Below, one piece after another: positions 32,635 to 40,760 of a DNA stretch of 64,000 bases. Source of the stretch: Catellatospora paridis. GTDB taxonomy: Bacteria > Actinomycetota > Actinomycetes > Mycobacteriales > Micromonosporaceae. How positions within the stretch are numbered: position 1 is the first letter of the stretch; each line of letters begins with the position of its first letter. A program made the position numbers and the translations under genes. The stretch spans positions 61,629-125,628 of the forward strand of contig NZ_ML769322.1 in NCBI RefSeq assembly GCF_009720365.1, in the 5' to 3' direction. Under the pieces are notes generated by a model. It made no database searches and was not told the origin of the DNA. It saw only the letters and a list, made by a program, of their open reading frames with translations.

Positions 32635-32747
32635 GACACGCCAACGCAACAGATACGTAACGGCGGCCGGTACCGAACGGCCCGAGAATTCGCGCGACAC
32701 TTCACGCAGGCGGCATGGCGGATGTGCGGCCCGTCATCGGGCATCCC

Positions 32748-32777
32748 TTGACGCGGACCGATGTGTGCGTTAACACT
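32748..32777 (+). promoter_or_regulatory. second, outward-facing promoter-operator with no evident gene
   Basis: On the plus strand: TTGACG (32748-32753), a 17-base spacer and TAACAC (32771-32776). The sequence ATGTGTGCGTTAACACT (32761-32777) matches the araB operator ATGTGAGCGCTAACACT at 15 of 17 positions, placed identically on the -10. No convincing gene follows on this strand. Confidence 0.7.
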
Positions 32778-32858
32778 ATCGCTGCAACCGAGTCCGGCGT
32801 TCGACCGGATCGAGTCCGCGGACATGCCGTGCGCCCGGCCGGCGTCGGCAGCTCGACG

Positions 32859-32906
32859 GCGGGCGGGGGTGGCACTTCATGCGGTGAGAGCGGCACCCCC
32901 GCCCGC
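32859..32906 (+). other. strong hairpin downstream of the orphan promoter
   Basis: A perfect 13-bp stem (GCGGGCGGGGGTG / CACCCCCGCCCGC) with a 22-base loop, about 75 bases past the predicted start of the plus-strand transcript. The 32577-33000 region (424 bases) holds the two promoters and this hairpin and no gene I can support. A short regulated RNA or a remnant of a lost gene leader are both possible. Confidence 0.5.
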
Positions 32907-33000
32907 TCCACGCGGTCTGTCCGAACAGGACGGTCCGCGCGAGCACGCTCACATCCGCAGGCCCCGAGCCGGGCCTACGGAAGGAGGGACAACACGCCGG

Positions 33001-34272
33001 TCAGGCGACCGGCGAGGGCGAGGACGAGGGTGCGGCCTCCGCGGGCGTGTACGGGATCGCGCTGCCCTTGACGTACTCGTCCCAGGGCTTGTCCCAGTCG
33101 GTCCAGCCGTTGCCGTACTGCAGCTTGCGCGGCGTGCCCTTGGTGACGACCGGGTCGCCGATCATCGTCTGCTCGAACAGCCACTTGGCATCCGCCAGGG
33201 ACATGTTGACGCAGCCGTGCGAAACGTTGCGCACACCCTGGTCCTTTACCGACCACGGGGCCGCGTGGATGAACTCGCCGCCCCAGGTCAGCCGCTGCGC
33301 GTACTCGATGTTGGTCCGGTACCGGTTTGCTGGATTCGGGTCGTTCGTCGTGTCGAACACCGTCTTGGCCAGGCGCTCGATGATGACGGTGGTGCCGCTC
33401 GACGAGGGCATGCTCGCCCGGCCGAGGCTGACCCGGATGGTGCGCACGGTGACGCCGTCCTTGACGACCTTCATCACCTTCGGCTTGGCCTTGTCGTCGA
33501 TCGTCATGACCAGCGACCGGCCGACGGCGCAGGTCAGCGTCGAGTTGCGCTTGCCGAAGTAGCCGTCGCCCAGCGGCAGGCCGCCCGCGCGCACGTCGAC
33601 GAAGACCTTGGTGCCGGTCTGCCAGAACTCCCGCGGCCGCCAGTGCAGCTCATCGGGGGTGTACCACGTCCAGATGCCCTCCTGCGCCGGCGTCGTCTGC
33701 ACCAGCAGCCGTCGCTGCAGCACCGCCCGCTGCGCCTCGGGGATCTTGCGGCTGAGCCGGAAGATCAGCGGCATGCCGACACCCATCACGGCGTCGTCGG
33801 GCAGGAAGCTGACGATGCTGACGACCTTGTCCGGCTGCGCCATGGTCGTGAACGTCGACGTCGCCGTGGCGGGCCTGCCGTCGTCGCCGGTCGCGGTGAC
33901 CGTGACGGTGTAGGCCGTCCCGTACGCCAGGGACTTGGCCGGCAGCCAGCCCTTGCCGTCGGGGTGCAGCTCCCCCGTCACCTCGGCGCCGGCCGCGTCC
34001 TTGAGCATGACCTGCGTGGAGACCGCGTCGGTCGCGGCGAACACGATCTCGGCCGATGCGGGGACCTCCGTCGCGGCGGCCGCCGGTTCGGTGATCGTGA
34101 CGTGGGCCTTGGGCGGCGGACCTTCCGGACTCTGGCCGGGCGAGCCCGTCCCGGACGGCGACTTGCTGCCCGTGCAGGCGGCCAGGCCGATCGCGGCGCC
34201 CGTCAGGCCCAGGGCGGCGAGGGCAGACCGGCGCGTCAGCGGGCCGAGGTCGGGGCGGGGGAAGGAGGGCAT
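33001..34272 (-). CDS. L,D-transpeptidase lipoprotein (Ig domain + YkuD)
   Basis: 423 residues. A Tat-like lipoprotein signal (LTRRSALAALG, then IGLAACTG with lipobox Cys) is followed by a Ser/Pro linker and an Ig-like domain (about 55-150) as in mycobacterial LdtMt2. The YkuD catalytic domain (about 255-385) contains HAAPWSVKDQG and the SHGCVNM motif with the catalytic Cys. It forms 3-3 cross-links in peptidoglycan, or anchors proteins, outside the membrane. ATG 34272 has GAGGA upstream. A Pro/Ser-rich tail ends the protein. No operon partner is evident. Confidence 0.93.
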   Translation of the reverse strand: MPSFPRPDLGPLTRRSALAALGLTGAAIGLAACTGSKSPSGTGSPGQSPEGPPPKAHVTITEPAAAATEVPASAEIVFAATDAVSTQVMLKDAAGAEVTGELHPDGKGWLPAKSLAYGTAYTVTVTATGDDGRPATATSTFTTMAQPDKVVSIVSFLPDDAVMGVGMPLIFRLSRKIPEAQRAVLQRRLLVQTTPAQEGIWTWYTPDELHWRPREFWQTGTKVFVDVRAGGLPLGDGYFGKRNSTLTCAVGRSLVMTIDDKAKPKVMKVVKDGVTVRTIRVSLGRASMPSSSGTTVIIERLAKTVFDTTNDPNPANRYRTNIEYAQRLTWGGEFIHAAPWSVKDQGVRNVSHGCVNMSLADAKWLFEQTMIGDPVVTKGTPRKLQYGNGWTDWDKPWDEYVKGSAIPYTPAEAAPSSSPSPVA

Positions 34273-34385
34273 GCATTCCTCACCAGGTCACGGGGGTGTG
34301 TGCCGGTCCATCGGGGGAGGGAGCCGACAACGGCGATCCCGGACAACTGTACGCCGCGATCCGTGAAGGTCCCTCACACTCCCGA

Positions 34386-34970
34386 CTAGGCCCGGAGCCC
34401 ACCCGCGACCGCCGGCTCGGCACGGTCCGCCGGGCTCACGGCACCCGCGACGAGCGCCGTGAGCGCGTCCGCCGACTCGCTGGTGAGCCAGTAGACGCCA
34501 CCCTGCAGGCTGTTGGACTTCTCGAGCATCCCGTCTGCGACGCCTTTGAGCCCACGGATCACCCCGCGGGCGTTGCGCCACGTCAGCTCCGCCAGCAGCT
34601 CGCCGGGAACGGCCAGGTCGAACCGCACCGGCGTGGCGTCCACATGCACGGCCGAGGCTCCGCAGCCGTCGGCGCCCAGCATCGCCCAGTCCGCGTGCCC
34701 AGGAAACGCCGGGTCACGCCAGCTCAGCGGATCCGCGCCGCAGCATTCGCCGCGCTGCTTGTCGCGTACCCGCAGCCGACTCACCACGTACAGCACCCGC
34801 CGGTTCACGTGCAGCGCGAAGACGTCGTCCCCGACACCGGGCCTGCTCCACCGGGGAAGCGAATTGTGGACCCCGCTGAACGCGACCGGCGGGCGCTGCC
34901 CGATCCGGCCCGCCCTGCGCAGCTCGCGGCAGGTGTCGTGGGTCCACAGGACCGTGTACGCGTTCGCCAT
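34386..34970 (-). CDS. hypothetical protein with possible PUA/EVE-like N-domain
   Basis: 194 residues, soluble. The N-terminal half (ANAYTVLWTHDTCRELR...FSGVHNSLPRWSRPGVGDDVFALHV, LYVVSRLRV) has the alternating strand pattern and the 'GD.vf.l.v..r..yvv.r..V' layout of PUA/ASCH/EVE-like small-ligand or RNA-binding domains, but I would not assign a family. The C-terminal half is unrecognised, with two adjacent Cys (GECCGAD) that could bind metal. ATG 34970 was chosen because the upstream part of the frame is unlike coding sequence. Confidence 0.65.
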   Translation of the reverse strand: MANAYTVLWTHDTCRELRRAGRIGQRPPVAFSGVHNSLPRWSRPGVGDDVFALHVNRRVLYVVSRLRVRDKQRGECCGADPLSWRDPAFPGHADWAMLGADGCGASAVHVDATPVRFDLAVPGELLAELTWRNARGVIRGLKGVADGMLEKSNSLQGGVYWLTSESADALTALVAGAVSPADRAEPAVAGGLRA

Positions 34971-35030
34971 GGCGGTGAGCTTAGGAGCGGCGTCCGACAG
35001 GCCCATGCGTGTCTGATCCGCCGTCGGACG

Positions 35031-35402
35031 TCAGCGGAAGCCGTCGCGGAGCCGCCGGAAGAAGCCGCCCTCCATGGGCAGCGAGGCTGCGGGCGGCGGG
35101 GCCACGGCGCGCTGGCGGGCGATCGGCTGGTCGTAGTCGGTGCGCGCGATCGCGTCGATGACCTGCTCCTCGGTGAAGTCCTCGGAGCCGGGGATGTGTG
35201 GGACGAACCCGACGAGCATCCCGTCGCGTAGCACCTGCGCCTCGAGGCCCGCGGTGCCGTCGGTGTCCCAGAGCGCCTCGCGGCCGTCGGGCAGGGCGAT
35301 CCGAACACCGACCTTGCGGTGCCCTCCCCCGAGGGACAGGTGCGCGGGGACTCCACGGTCACGCAGGCGGTCGACCACTCGCCGAGCACGGTTCTCGTCC
35401 AT
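35031..35402 (-). CDS. hypothetical small protein
   Basis: 123 residues, soluble, not recognised. The N-terminal 85 residues (RVVDRLRDRGVPAHLSLGGGHRKVGVRIALPDGREALWDTDG, then LEAQVLRDGMLVGFVPHIPGSEDFTEEQVIDAIARTDY) form an alpha/beta pattern seen in several uncharacterised actinobacterial proteins. The tail ends in a basic FFRRLRDGFR. ATG 35402 is a reasonable start, with no clear ribosome site. No functional link to neighbours. Confidence 0.65.
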   Translation of the reverse strand: MDENRARRVVDRLRDRGVPAHLSLGGGHRKVGVRIALPDGREALWDTDGTAGLEAQVLRDGMLVGFVPHIPGSEDFTEEQVIDAIARTDYDQPIARQRAVAPPPAASLPMEGGFFRRLRDGFR

Positions 35403-35510
35403 GCACCCACGGTAGCCAGCCACGCTGGGCAGACGCTGAAAACCACGCCGACCGCGAGCAGACCCGCGCAACCGGTGGCCCGGCCCGAGGTCGGCGAGCC
35501 CTTTCGGCAC

Positions 35511-36407
35511 TCAGCGGCTCAGGCTCGTCTCCCGTTGCACCCGCGACAGCTTCTCGGGGTTGCGCACGAAGTAGAGCCCGGTGACGGCCCCGCCCTCCAC
35601 TCGCGCCGCCACGACGGTGTCGAGCTCCCCGTCGAGCCGCATGAGCAGACCCGGGCAGCCGTTGACCTGAACCGGCTCGAACGAGAGCTGGGCGCCGACC
35701 TTCTTCCAGCCGGCGGCCAGCAGGCGAGCCACCTTGTCGGCCCCTACCACGGGCCGCAGCACAGCCTGCCTGAGTCCGCCGCCGTCGCTCAGCACGACGA
35801 CGTCCGGGGCGAGGAGGTCCAGCAGGGACTGCATGTCACCCGTCTGGACCGCCCGCTGGAAGGCGTCGAGCACGGCCCGGGTCTCGGCCGGGGAGACGAT
35901 GTCACGCGGTCGGCGTGCGGCGACGTGCGCCCGAGCCCGGTGGGCGATCTGGCGGACCGTGGCCGGGCTCTTGCCCACCGCCTCCGCGATCTCGTCGTAT
36001 CCGAGATCGAACACCTCGCGCAGCACGAACACCGCCCGCTCGGTTGGCCCGAGCGTCTCCAGCACCAGCAGCATCGCCATCGACACGCTGTCGGCGAGTT
36101 CGACGTCCTCGGCCACGTCGGGCGTGGTCAGCAGCGGCTCGGGCAGCCAGGAACCGATGTAGGACTCCTTGCGCCGGCCGAGGACACGCAGCCGGCTGAG
36201 CGCCTGCCGGGTGGTGATCCTGACCAGGTACGCCCGCGGATCCCGTACCTGTTCGAACTCGACGCCCACCCAGCGCAGCCACGTCTCCTGGAGGACATCC
36301 TCCGCGTCCGCCGCCGAGCCGAGCATCTCGTAGGCGACGGTGAAGAGCAGGTTGCGGTGCGCGACGAACACCTCGGTGGCCGGGCCCGGCCCGCCGTCCT
36401 CGTTCAT
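35511..36407 (-). CDS. ECF41-type RNA polymerase sigma factor with SnoaL-like C-domain
   Basis: 298 residues. Sigma region 2 (about 10-75: AHRNLLFTVAYEMLGSAADAEDVLQETWLRW) and region 4 (about 110-165: ERAVFVLREVFDLGYDEIAEAVGKSPATVRQIAHRARAHV) are followed by an NTF2/SnoaL-like domain (about 180-298). The diagnostic ECF41 features are present: WLPEPLLT in the linker, a DGGG motif and the terminal NPEKLS. In this group the C-terminal domain controls activity in place of a separate anti-sigma factor. ATG 36407 has AGGAG upstream. The divergent doxX gene is a likely target. Confidence 0.93.
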   Translation of the reverse strand: MNEDGGPGPATEVFVAHRNLLFTVAYEMLGSAADAEDVLQETWLRWVGVEFEQVRDPRAYLVRITTRQALSRLRVLGRRKESYIGSWLPEPLLTTPDVAEDVELADSVSMAMLLVLETLGPTERAVFVLREVFDLGYDEIAEAVGKSPATVRQIAHRARAHVAARRPRDIVSPAETRAVLDAFQRAVQTGDMQSLLDLLAPDVVVLSDGGGLRQAVLRPVVGADKVARLLAAGWKKVGAQLSFEPVQVNGCPGLLMRLDGELDTVVAARVEGGAVTGLYFVRNPEKLSRVQRETSLSR

Positions 36408-36503
36408 CTGCGGTCTCCTGTCTGACTTGTCGGCAAACACGAGACGCCGGACGCGGCCGATCTGCGACAGCCCCGATTCGTGACGCGCGTCACGCGGGCG
36501 CGC

Positions 36504-36530
36504 TGTCACGTATGCCACGCCATCGGCATC
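36504..36530 (+). promoter_or_regulatory. candidate ECF41 promoter for the doxX gene
   Basis: TGTCACG (36504-36510), a 16-base spacer and CATC (36527-36530) resemble the published ECF41 consensus TGTCACA-N16-CGTC with one change in each element. It points at the DoxX gene, whose start is about 90 bases downstream. Confidence 0.5.
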
Positions 36531-36622
36531 CCATGTCCGAAACAGCTCGGCCCGAAGCGGCCGGGACCCCGTCGCCACTCCCGCCGTGCGGCCGGAGAGG
36601 CTCGACTTCGAGGAGAGACCTC

Positions 36623-37009
36623 ATGAACCTCGCGCTGTGGATCGTCGCCGGACTGCTCGCCACCGCCTACCTGTTCAGCGGCGCCGGCAAGCTGATCCTG
36701 CCAAAGGAGCGGATCGCCGCCTTCGGGCCCAGCGCGAAATGGGTCGAGGACTTCAGCGCGGGTGCCGTGAAGACCATCGGAGCACTCGAGGTGCTGGCCG
36801 CGGTCGGCCTGATCCTGCCCGCCGTGCTCGACATCGCGCCGATTCTGGTGCCGCTGGCCGCCGTCGGCCTGATGATGATCATGACCGGGGCGGCGATCAC
36901 CCGCATCCGGCGTCGCGAGTACACCCTCATGATCGTGGACCTGGTCTATCTCGTCCTGGCCGGCTTCGTGGCGTGGGGTCGCTTCGGCCCCGAGTCTTTC
37001 ATCGGCTGA
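36623..37009 (+). CDS. DoxX family membrane protein
   Basis: 128 residues with four hydrophobic segments (about 3-18, 45-68, 70-92 and 100-120) and the DoxX pattern AYLFSGAGKLI near the start, then EVLAAVGLILPAVL. DoxX-like proteins are membrane subunits tied to redox or oxidative-stress functions; the exact role is unknown. ATG 36623 has GAGGAGA upstream; the frame is open for 111 bases before it, but that part runs through the candidate promoter. Divergent from an ECF41 sigma factor, whose family commonly controls a neighbouring small redox or membrane gene. Confidence 0.88.
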   Translation: MNLALWIVAGLLATAYLFSGAGKLILPKERIAAFGPSAKWVEDFSAGAVKTIGALEVLAAVGLILPAVLDIAPILVPLAAVGLMMIMTGAAITRIRRREYTLMIVDLVYLVLAGFVAWGRFGPESFIG

Positions 37010-37111
37010 CCGGGCGCGGCCAGGGTGACGAGTTCTGCGTGCTGTCCTCGCGCCGCGCCTGATCGCAGCCGCGAGCCGCCCGCCGGCATGTGTCCGGGCG
37101 ATGTCCAGACC

Positions 37112-37161
37112 TTGACAGTCGTGTATCTCTACGAGTATCAATTAGCTGCAAATAACGTTAT
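37112..37161 (+). promoter_or_regulatory. promoter and palindrome upstream of the GH2 gene
   Basis: TTGACA (37112-37117), an 18-base spacer and TATCAA (37136-37141) form a good promoter. ATAACGTTAT, a perfect 10-bp palindrome with a LacI-like ACGT centre, lies at 37152-37161 near the transcript start. This region is unusually AT-rich for the window. The start codon follows about 120 bases downstream; otherwise the 37010-37281 gap is empty. Confidence 0.65.
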
Positions 37162-37281
37162 AGAGCCGATGTGCTCAGCGACGGCGACGATCCACTACGG
37201 AGCGTCGACGTCTGCCTTCCCGACCGCGATGAGGCTTTCGGCGACGCCTCGTCAGGCCCGGTAACGACCCTGGGAGACCCC

Positions 37282-39939
37282 ATGCACCCAGCACGTCATC
37301 GACGTCGCCTGCGGACCGCCGTCCTCCACGGCGCCCTCGGCATCCTCACCGTCATCGGCGGCCTCACCGCCGCCACGGCTCCGGCCGCGGCCGCGCCCGC
37401 GCAGCCGTCCCCGCTGACCACGCCGTGGACCAGCCAGGCGCTCAACGGCACCCCGCTGCCGGAGTATCCGCGCCCGCAGATGACCCGCCCCGACTGGCTG
37501 AACCTCAACGGCGAGTGGCAGCTGAGCCAGTCCACCACCAACGGCGCACCCGTTTTCGGCCAGACCCTGCCCGAGCGGGTCAACGTGCCGTTCCCGGTCG
37601 AGTCCGCGCTGTCGGGCATCAAGCGCGCCGCCAACGACAACCGCTACTACCTGACCTACCGCCGCACCTTCACCGTGCCGGCCGGCTGGGCCGGACGCCG
37701 CGTGCAGCTGCACTTCGGCGCGGTCGACTGGCGCACCACGGTATGGGTCAACGGTGTCCAGGTCGGCACCCACACCGGCGGCTACGACCGGTTCGAGTTC
37801 GACGTCACGGCGCAGCTCAACGGGGGCACCAACGAGCTGATCGTGCGGGTCTTCGACCCGACCGACTCCGGCGCCGAGGGCAGCAACCCGGCTCGCGGCA
37901 AGCAGGTCCGCAACCCCGGCGGCATCTTCTACATCCCCACCTCGGGCATCTGGCAGACGGTCTGGATGGAGCCGACCCCGACCTCGTCCATCTACAGCGC
38001 CGACCTCTATGCCAACCTGGCCAACAACACCCTGCGGATCCGGGTGTTCACCCGCGGCGACGTCACCGGGCACTCGGTGTACGCCGAGGCGCTCAACGGC
38101 ACGACCGTGGTCGGCACCGCCACCGGCGGCTTCACCGAGTTCACCGTGCCGGTGCCCAGCGCGCGGCGCTGGTCGCCCGACGACCCGTTCCTCTACAACC
38201 TGCGGCTGTCGCTGCGTAACAGCGGCGGCACGACGGTCGACCAGACCATGCACTACTTCGGCATGCGCGAGGTCGGCAAGGCCGTCATCAACGGCAAGCT
38301 GATGCCGACCCTCAACGGCCAGTTCGTCATGCACAACGGCACCCTCGACCAGGGCTTCTGGCCCGACGGCCTGTACACCGCGCCGACCGACGCGGCGCTG
38401 GCCGGCGACCTCCAGAAGATCAAGGACCTCGGCTTCAACATGGTCCGCAAGCACATCAAGGTCGAGCCGCAGCGCTGGTTCTACCACGCCGACCGCCTCG
38501 GCCTGCTGGTCTGGCAGGACATGCCGAGCAAGGGCGACCCGGGCAACGCGGCGCAGCAGGCGCAGTGGGAGACCGAGTTGCGCGAGGTCGTCGACGAGCA
38601 CCGCTCCTCCCCCGCCGTGGTCGTGTACGTGCCGTTCAACGAGGGCTGGGGCGAGTGGAACCTCGCCGACACGTCGCGGGTCGCGCAGAACGTCAAGAAC
38701 CAGGACCCGACCCGGCTCGTCAACCCGCACAGCGGCTACAACTGCTGCGCGTCCAAGGGCGATCCCGGCAACGGCGACATCATGGACTGGCACATGTACG
38801 TCGGCCCGGACTCGCCCACCCCGACGGCCACCCGCGTCGCGATGCTCGGCGAGTACGGCGGCATGGGCCTGCGCTCACCCGGCCACGAGTACAGCCCGAA
38901 CGGCAGCTTCGGGGCGTACGAGATGCACACCAGCACCCAGTCCATCACCGACCGCTTCGTGGGCCTGATCAACTCGTCCACCAACCTGATGTACACCCGT
39001 GGCCTGTCCGGCCTGGTCTACACGCAGCCGTTCGACGTCGAGGGCGAGGTCAACGGCTTCTGGACGTACGACCGGCAGGTGCTCAAGTTCGACGCGGCCC
39101 GGGTCCGGGCCGCCAACCAGGGCATCATCGCCGCGTCCAAGGCGCTCAACACCAGCCCGCCCCCCGGCCAGCGCATCATCGGCCCCGGCGGCAAGTGCGT
39201 CGACGTCGCGGCCGACGACACCGGCGGCAACGGCGCGGCCGTCCAGCTGTGGGACTGCCAGGCGACCTCCGGCGACCAGCGCTGGACCTGGGACGGCAGC
39301 GCGCTGCGCACCCTGGGCCGCTGCATGGACGCCACCGGCAACGGCACCGCCAACGGCACCCTGATCCAGCTGTGGGACTGCAACGGCGGCGGCGCGCAGC
39401 AGTGGGTGCAGCAGGCCAACGGCTCGCTGCGCAACCCGCAGTCGAACCGCTGCCTCGACTCGCCCAGCGGCTCCACCGCCAACGGCGCGCGGCTGCAGCT
39501 GTACGACTGCAACAGCAGCGCGGCGCAGGTGTTCCGGGTCGGCGGCGGATCCACCGCGGCCAGCAACATCATCGGCCCCGGCGGCAAGTGCGTCGACGTC
39601 GCCGCCGACGACACCGGGGTCAACGGGGCGGCCGTCCAGCTGTGGGACTGTCAGTCCTTCGCCGTGGACCAGAAGTGGGCCTGGGACACCACCACCCTGC
39701 GCACCCTGGGCCGCTGCATGGACGCCACCGGCAACGGCACCGCCAACGGCACCCTGATCCAGCTGTGGGACTGCAGTGCCGCCGGGTCCCAGCAGTGGAT
39801 ACCGCAGGCCAACGGCTCGCTGCGCAACCCGCAGTCCGGCCGCTGCCTCGACTCGCCCAACGGCTCCACCGCCAACGGCACCCGCCTGCGGCTGTGGGAC
39901 TGCAACGGCAGTCCCGCCCAGCAGTTCCTGAAGCAGTAG
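37282..39939 (+). CDS. secreted GH2 family glycosidase with two ricin-B lectin domains
   Basis: 885 residues. The signal peptide ends near residue 38 (AAAAPA). The GH2 sugar-binding jelly roll (about 60-220: WLNLNGEWQLS, YYLTYRRTFTVP, VDWRTTVWVNG), an Ig-like domain and a TIM barrel follow. The catalytic pair is probably Glu454 (YVPFNEGWGEW) and Glu524 (MLGEYGG). The sugar specificity (galactosidase, glucuronidase or other) cannot be fixed. Residues about 630-885 are two ricin-type trefoils with QLWDC repeats. They are near-copies of each other with a 393-bp period. ATG 37282 has GGGAGA upstream. It has its own promoter and palindrome. Confidence 0.9.
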   Translation: MHPARHRRRLRTAVLHGALGILTVIGGLTAATAPAAAAPAQPSPLTTPWTSQALNGTPLPEYPRPQMTRPDWLNLNGEWQLSQSTTNGAPVFGQTLPERVNVPFPVESALSGIKRAANDNRYYLTYRRTFTVPAGWAGRRVQLHFGAVDWRTTVWVNGVQVGTHTGGYDRFEFDVTAQLNGGTNELIVRVFDPTDSGAEGSNPARGKQVRNPGGIFYIPTSGIWQTVWMEPTPTSSIYSADLYANLANNTLRIRVFTRGDVTGHSVYAEALNGTTVVGTATGGFTEFTVPVPSARRWSPDDPFLYNLRLSLRNSGGTTVDQTMHYFGMREVGKAVINGKLMPTLNGQFVMHNGTLDQGFWPDGLYTAPTDAALAGDLQKIKDLGFNMVRKHIKVEPQRWFYHADRLGLLVWQDMPSKGDPGNAAQQAQWETELREVVDEHRSSPAVVVYVPFNEGWGEWNLADTSRVAQNVKNQDPTRLVNPHSGYNCCASKGDPGNGDIMDWHMYVGPDSPTPTATRVAMLGEYGGMGLRSPGHEYSPNGSFGAYEMHTSTQSITDRFVGLINSSTNLMYTRGLSGLVYTQPFDVEGEVNGFWTYDRQVLKFDAARVRAANQGIIAASKALNTSPPPGQRIIGPGGKCVDVAADDTGGNGAAVQLWDCQATSGDQRWTWDGSALRTLGRCMDATGNGTANGTLIQLWDCNGGGAQQWVQQANGSLRNPQSNRCLDSPSGSTANGARLQLYDCNSSAAQVFRVGGGSTAASNIIGPGGKCVDVAADDTGVNGAAVQLWDCQSFAVDQKWAWDTTTLRTLGRCMDATGNGTANGTLIQLWDCSAAGSQQWIPQANGSLRNPQSGRCLDSPNGSTANGTRLRLWDCNGSPAQQFLKQ
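39175..39924 (+). repeat. 393-bp tandem duplication encoding two ricin-type domains
   Basis: The segment starting at 39175 recurs from 39568 with an offset of exactly 393 bases (131 codons) and very high nucleotide identity. It codes for the two lectin domains of the GH2 enzyme. The similarity at DNA level, including third positions, suggests recent duplication or ongoing gene conversion. Confidence 0.85.
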
Positions 39940-39946
39940 CGAACCC

Positions 39947-39979
39947 GGTGGTGACGGCGGTTCCCGCGCCGTCACCACC
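39947..39979. terminator. stem-loop between convergent GH2 and SBP genes
   Basis: A perfect 13-bp stem (GGTGGTGACGGCG / CGCCGTCACCACC) with a 7-base loop sits in the 47-base gap between convergent genes and probably terminates both. Confidence 0.7.
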
Positions 39980-39986
39980 GCCGCGC

Positions 39987-40706
39987 TCAGCCCGCCGGGG
40001 CGACCGTCGCGTCGAGCCGGCCCGAGCGGCGCAGCGACTCGGCCACGAACCCCGACGCCTTCAGCTCCTCGACGAGGTCGTGCAGGAACCGGACGGTCTG
40101 CGGGTCCCGGTCCCGCCTCGTGCCCACGGCCTGCTTGATCTGCATGAAGGCTTCATCGACCACTCGTACGCCGGGATCGGCGGCCGCGTAATCGGCCATC
40201 GGTTGCCGGATGCCCGCCCCCACCTCCAGACCGTCGGCACGGAACACCTGGACACCCTCCTCACCGCGGACGACCTCGGCCTGCTCCAGGGTGCGCGACA
40301 GAAACAGGTCGTACGCCGACCCCCGCTTCACCCCGACACGCACGCCGGGCCGGTCGACGTCGTCAGGCGAGCCGATCGGCGAGTCCACCGGTACGACGTA
40401 CACCGCCTCGATGACGGCGTACGGCGCGGTGAACGCCACCTCGGACTCGCGGACCGGTTCGACGGCCAGGAAGCAGATGTCGGCCTGGCCGGAGGTCAGC
40501 GCCTCGAATGACTTACGGGCGGCGTCGAAGCACACGAACTCGACGGCCACGCCCAGCCGCGCCCCGACCTCGCGCGCGATGTCCACGGTCACCCCGCTCG
40601 GCGCGTCCGGTGTGCCCTGCGCCAGCACCGGGTTGCCGAGATTGATGGACGCCCGCAACACCCCGGTCGAAGCCAGGTCCCGCACGACCTCACCACTAAC
40701 GATCAT
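39987..40706 (-). CDS. family 3 solute-binding-like protein without a signal peptide
   Basis: 239 residues. The whole length matches the SBP_bac_3 fold used for amino-acid ABC transporters: GVLRASINLGNPVLA, GVTVDIAREVGARLGV, LTSGQADICFLAVEPVRES, AFTAPYAVIEAVYVVP, GVRVGVKRGSAYDLFL. No signal peptide, lipobox or transmembrane segment precedes the domain, and no permease or ATPase gene is near. ATG 40706 begins just 16 residues before the first strand, so a longer secreted form is not hidden upstream. It may act as a cytosolic ligand sensor, or be a former binding protein that lost its export signal. Confidence 0.8.
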   Translation of the reverse strand: MIVSGEVVRDLASTGVLRASINLGNPVLAQGTPDAPSGVTVDIAREVGARLGVAVEFVCFDAARKSFEALTSGQADICFLAVEPVRESEVAFTAPYAVIEAVYVVPVDSPIGSPDDVDRPGVRVGVKRGSAYDLFLSRTLEQAEVVRGEEGVQVFRADGLEVGAGIRQPMADYAAADPGVRVVDEAFMQIKQAVGTRRDRDPQTVRFLHDLVEELKASGFVAESLRRSGRLDATVAPAG

Positions 40707-40760
40707 GACCGAAGCCTAGGCCACGACCCGCCGCGCCCCTCGCCCACGGGCCCCGGCGGA

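Noticed and set aside
32761-34389. 542-codon plus-strand frame after the orphan promoter
   Set aside because: Tempting because a promoter points at it, but most of it is antisense to the clear L,D-transpeptidase gene and the translation looks like a GC shadow.
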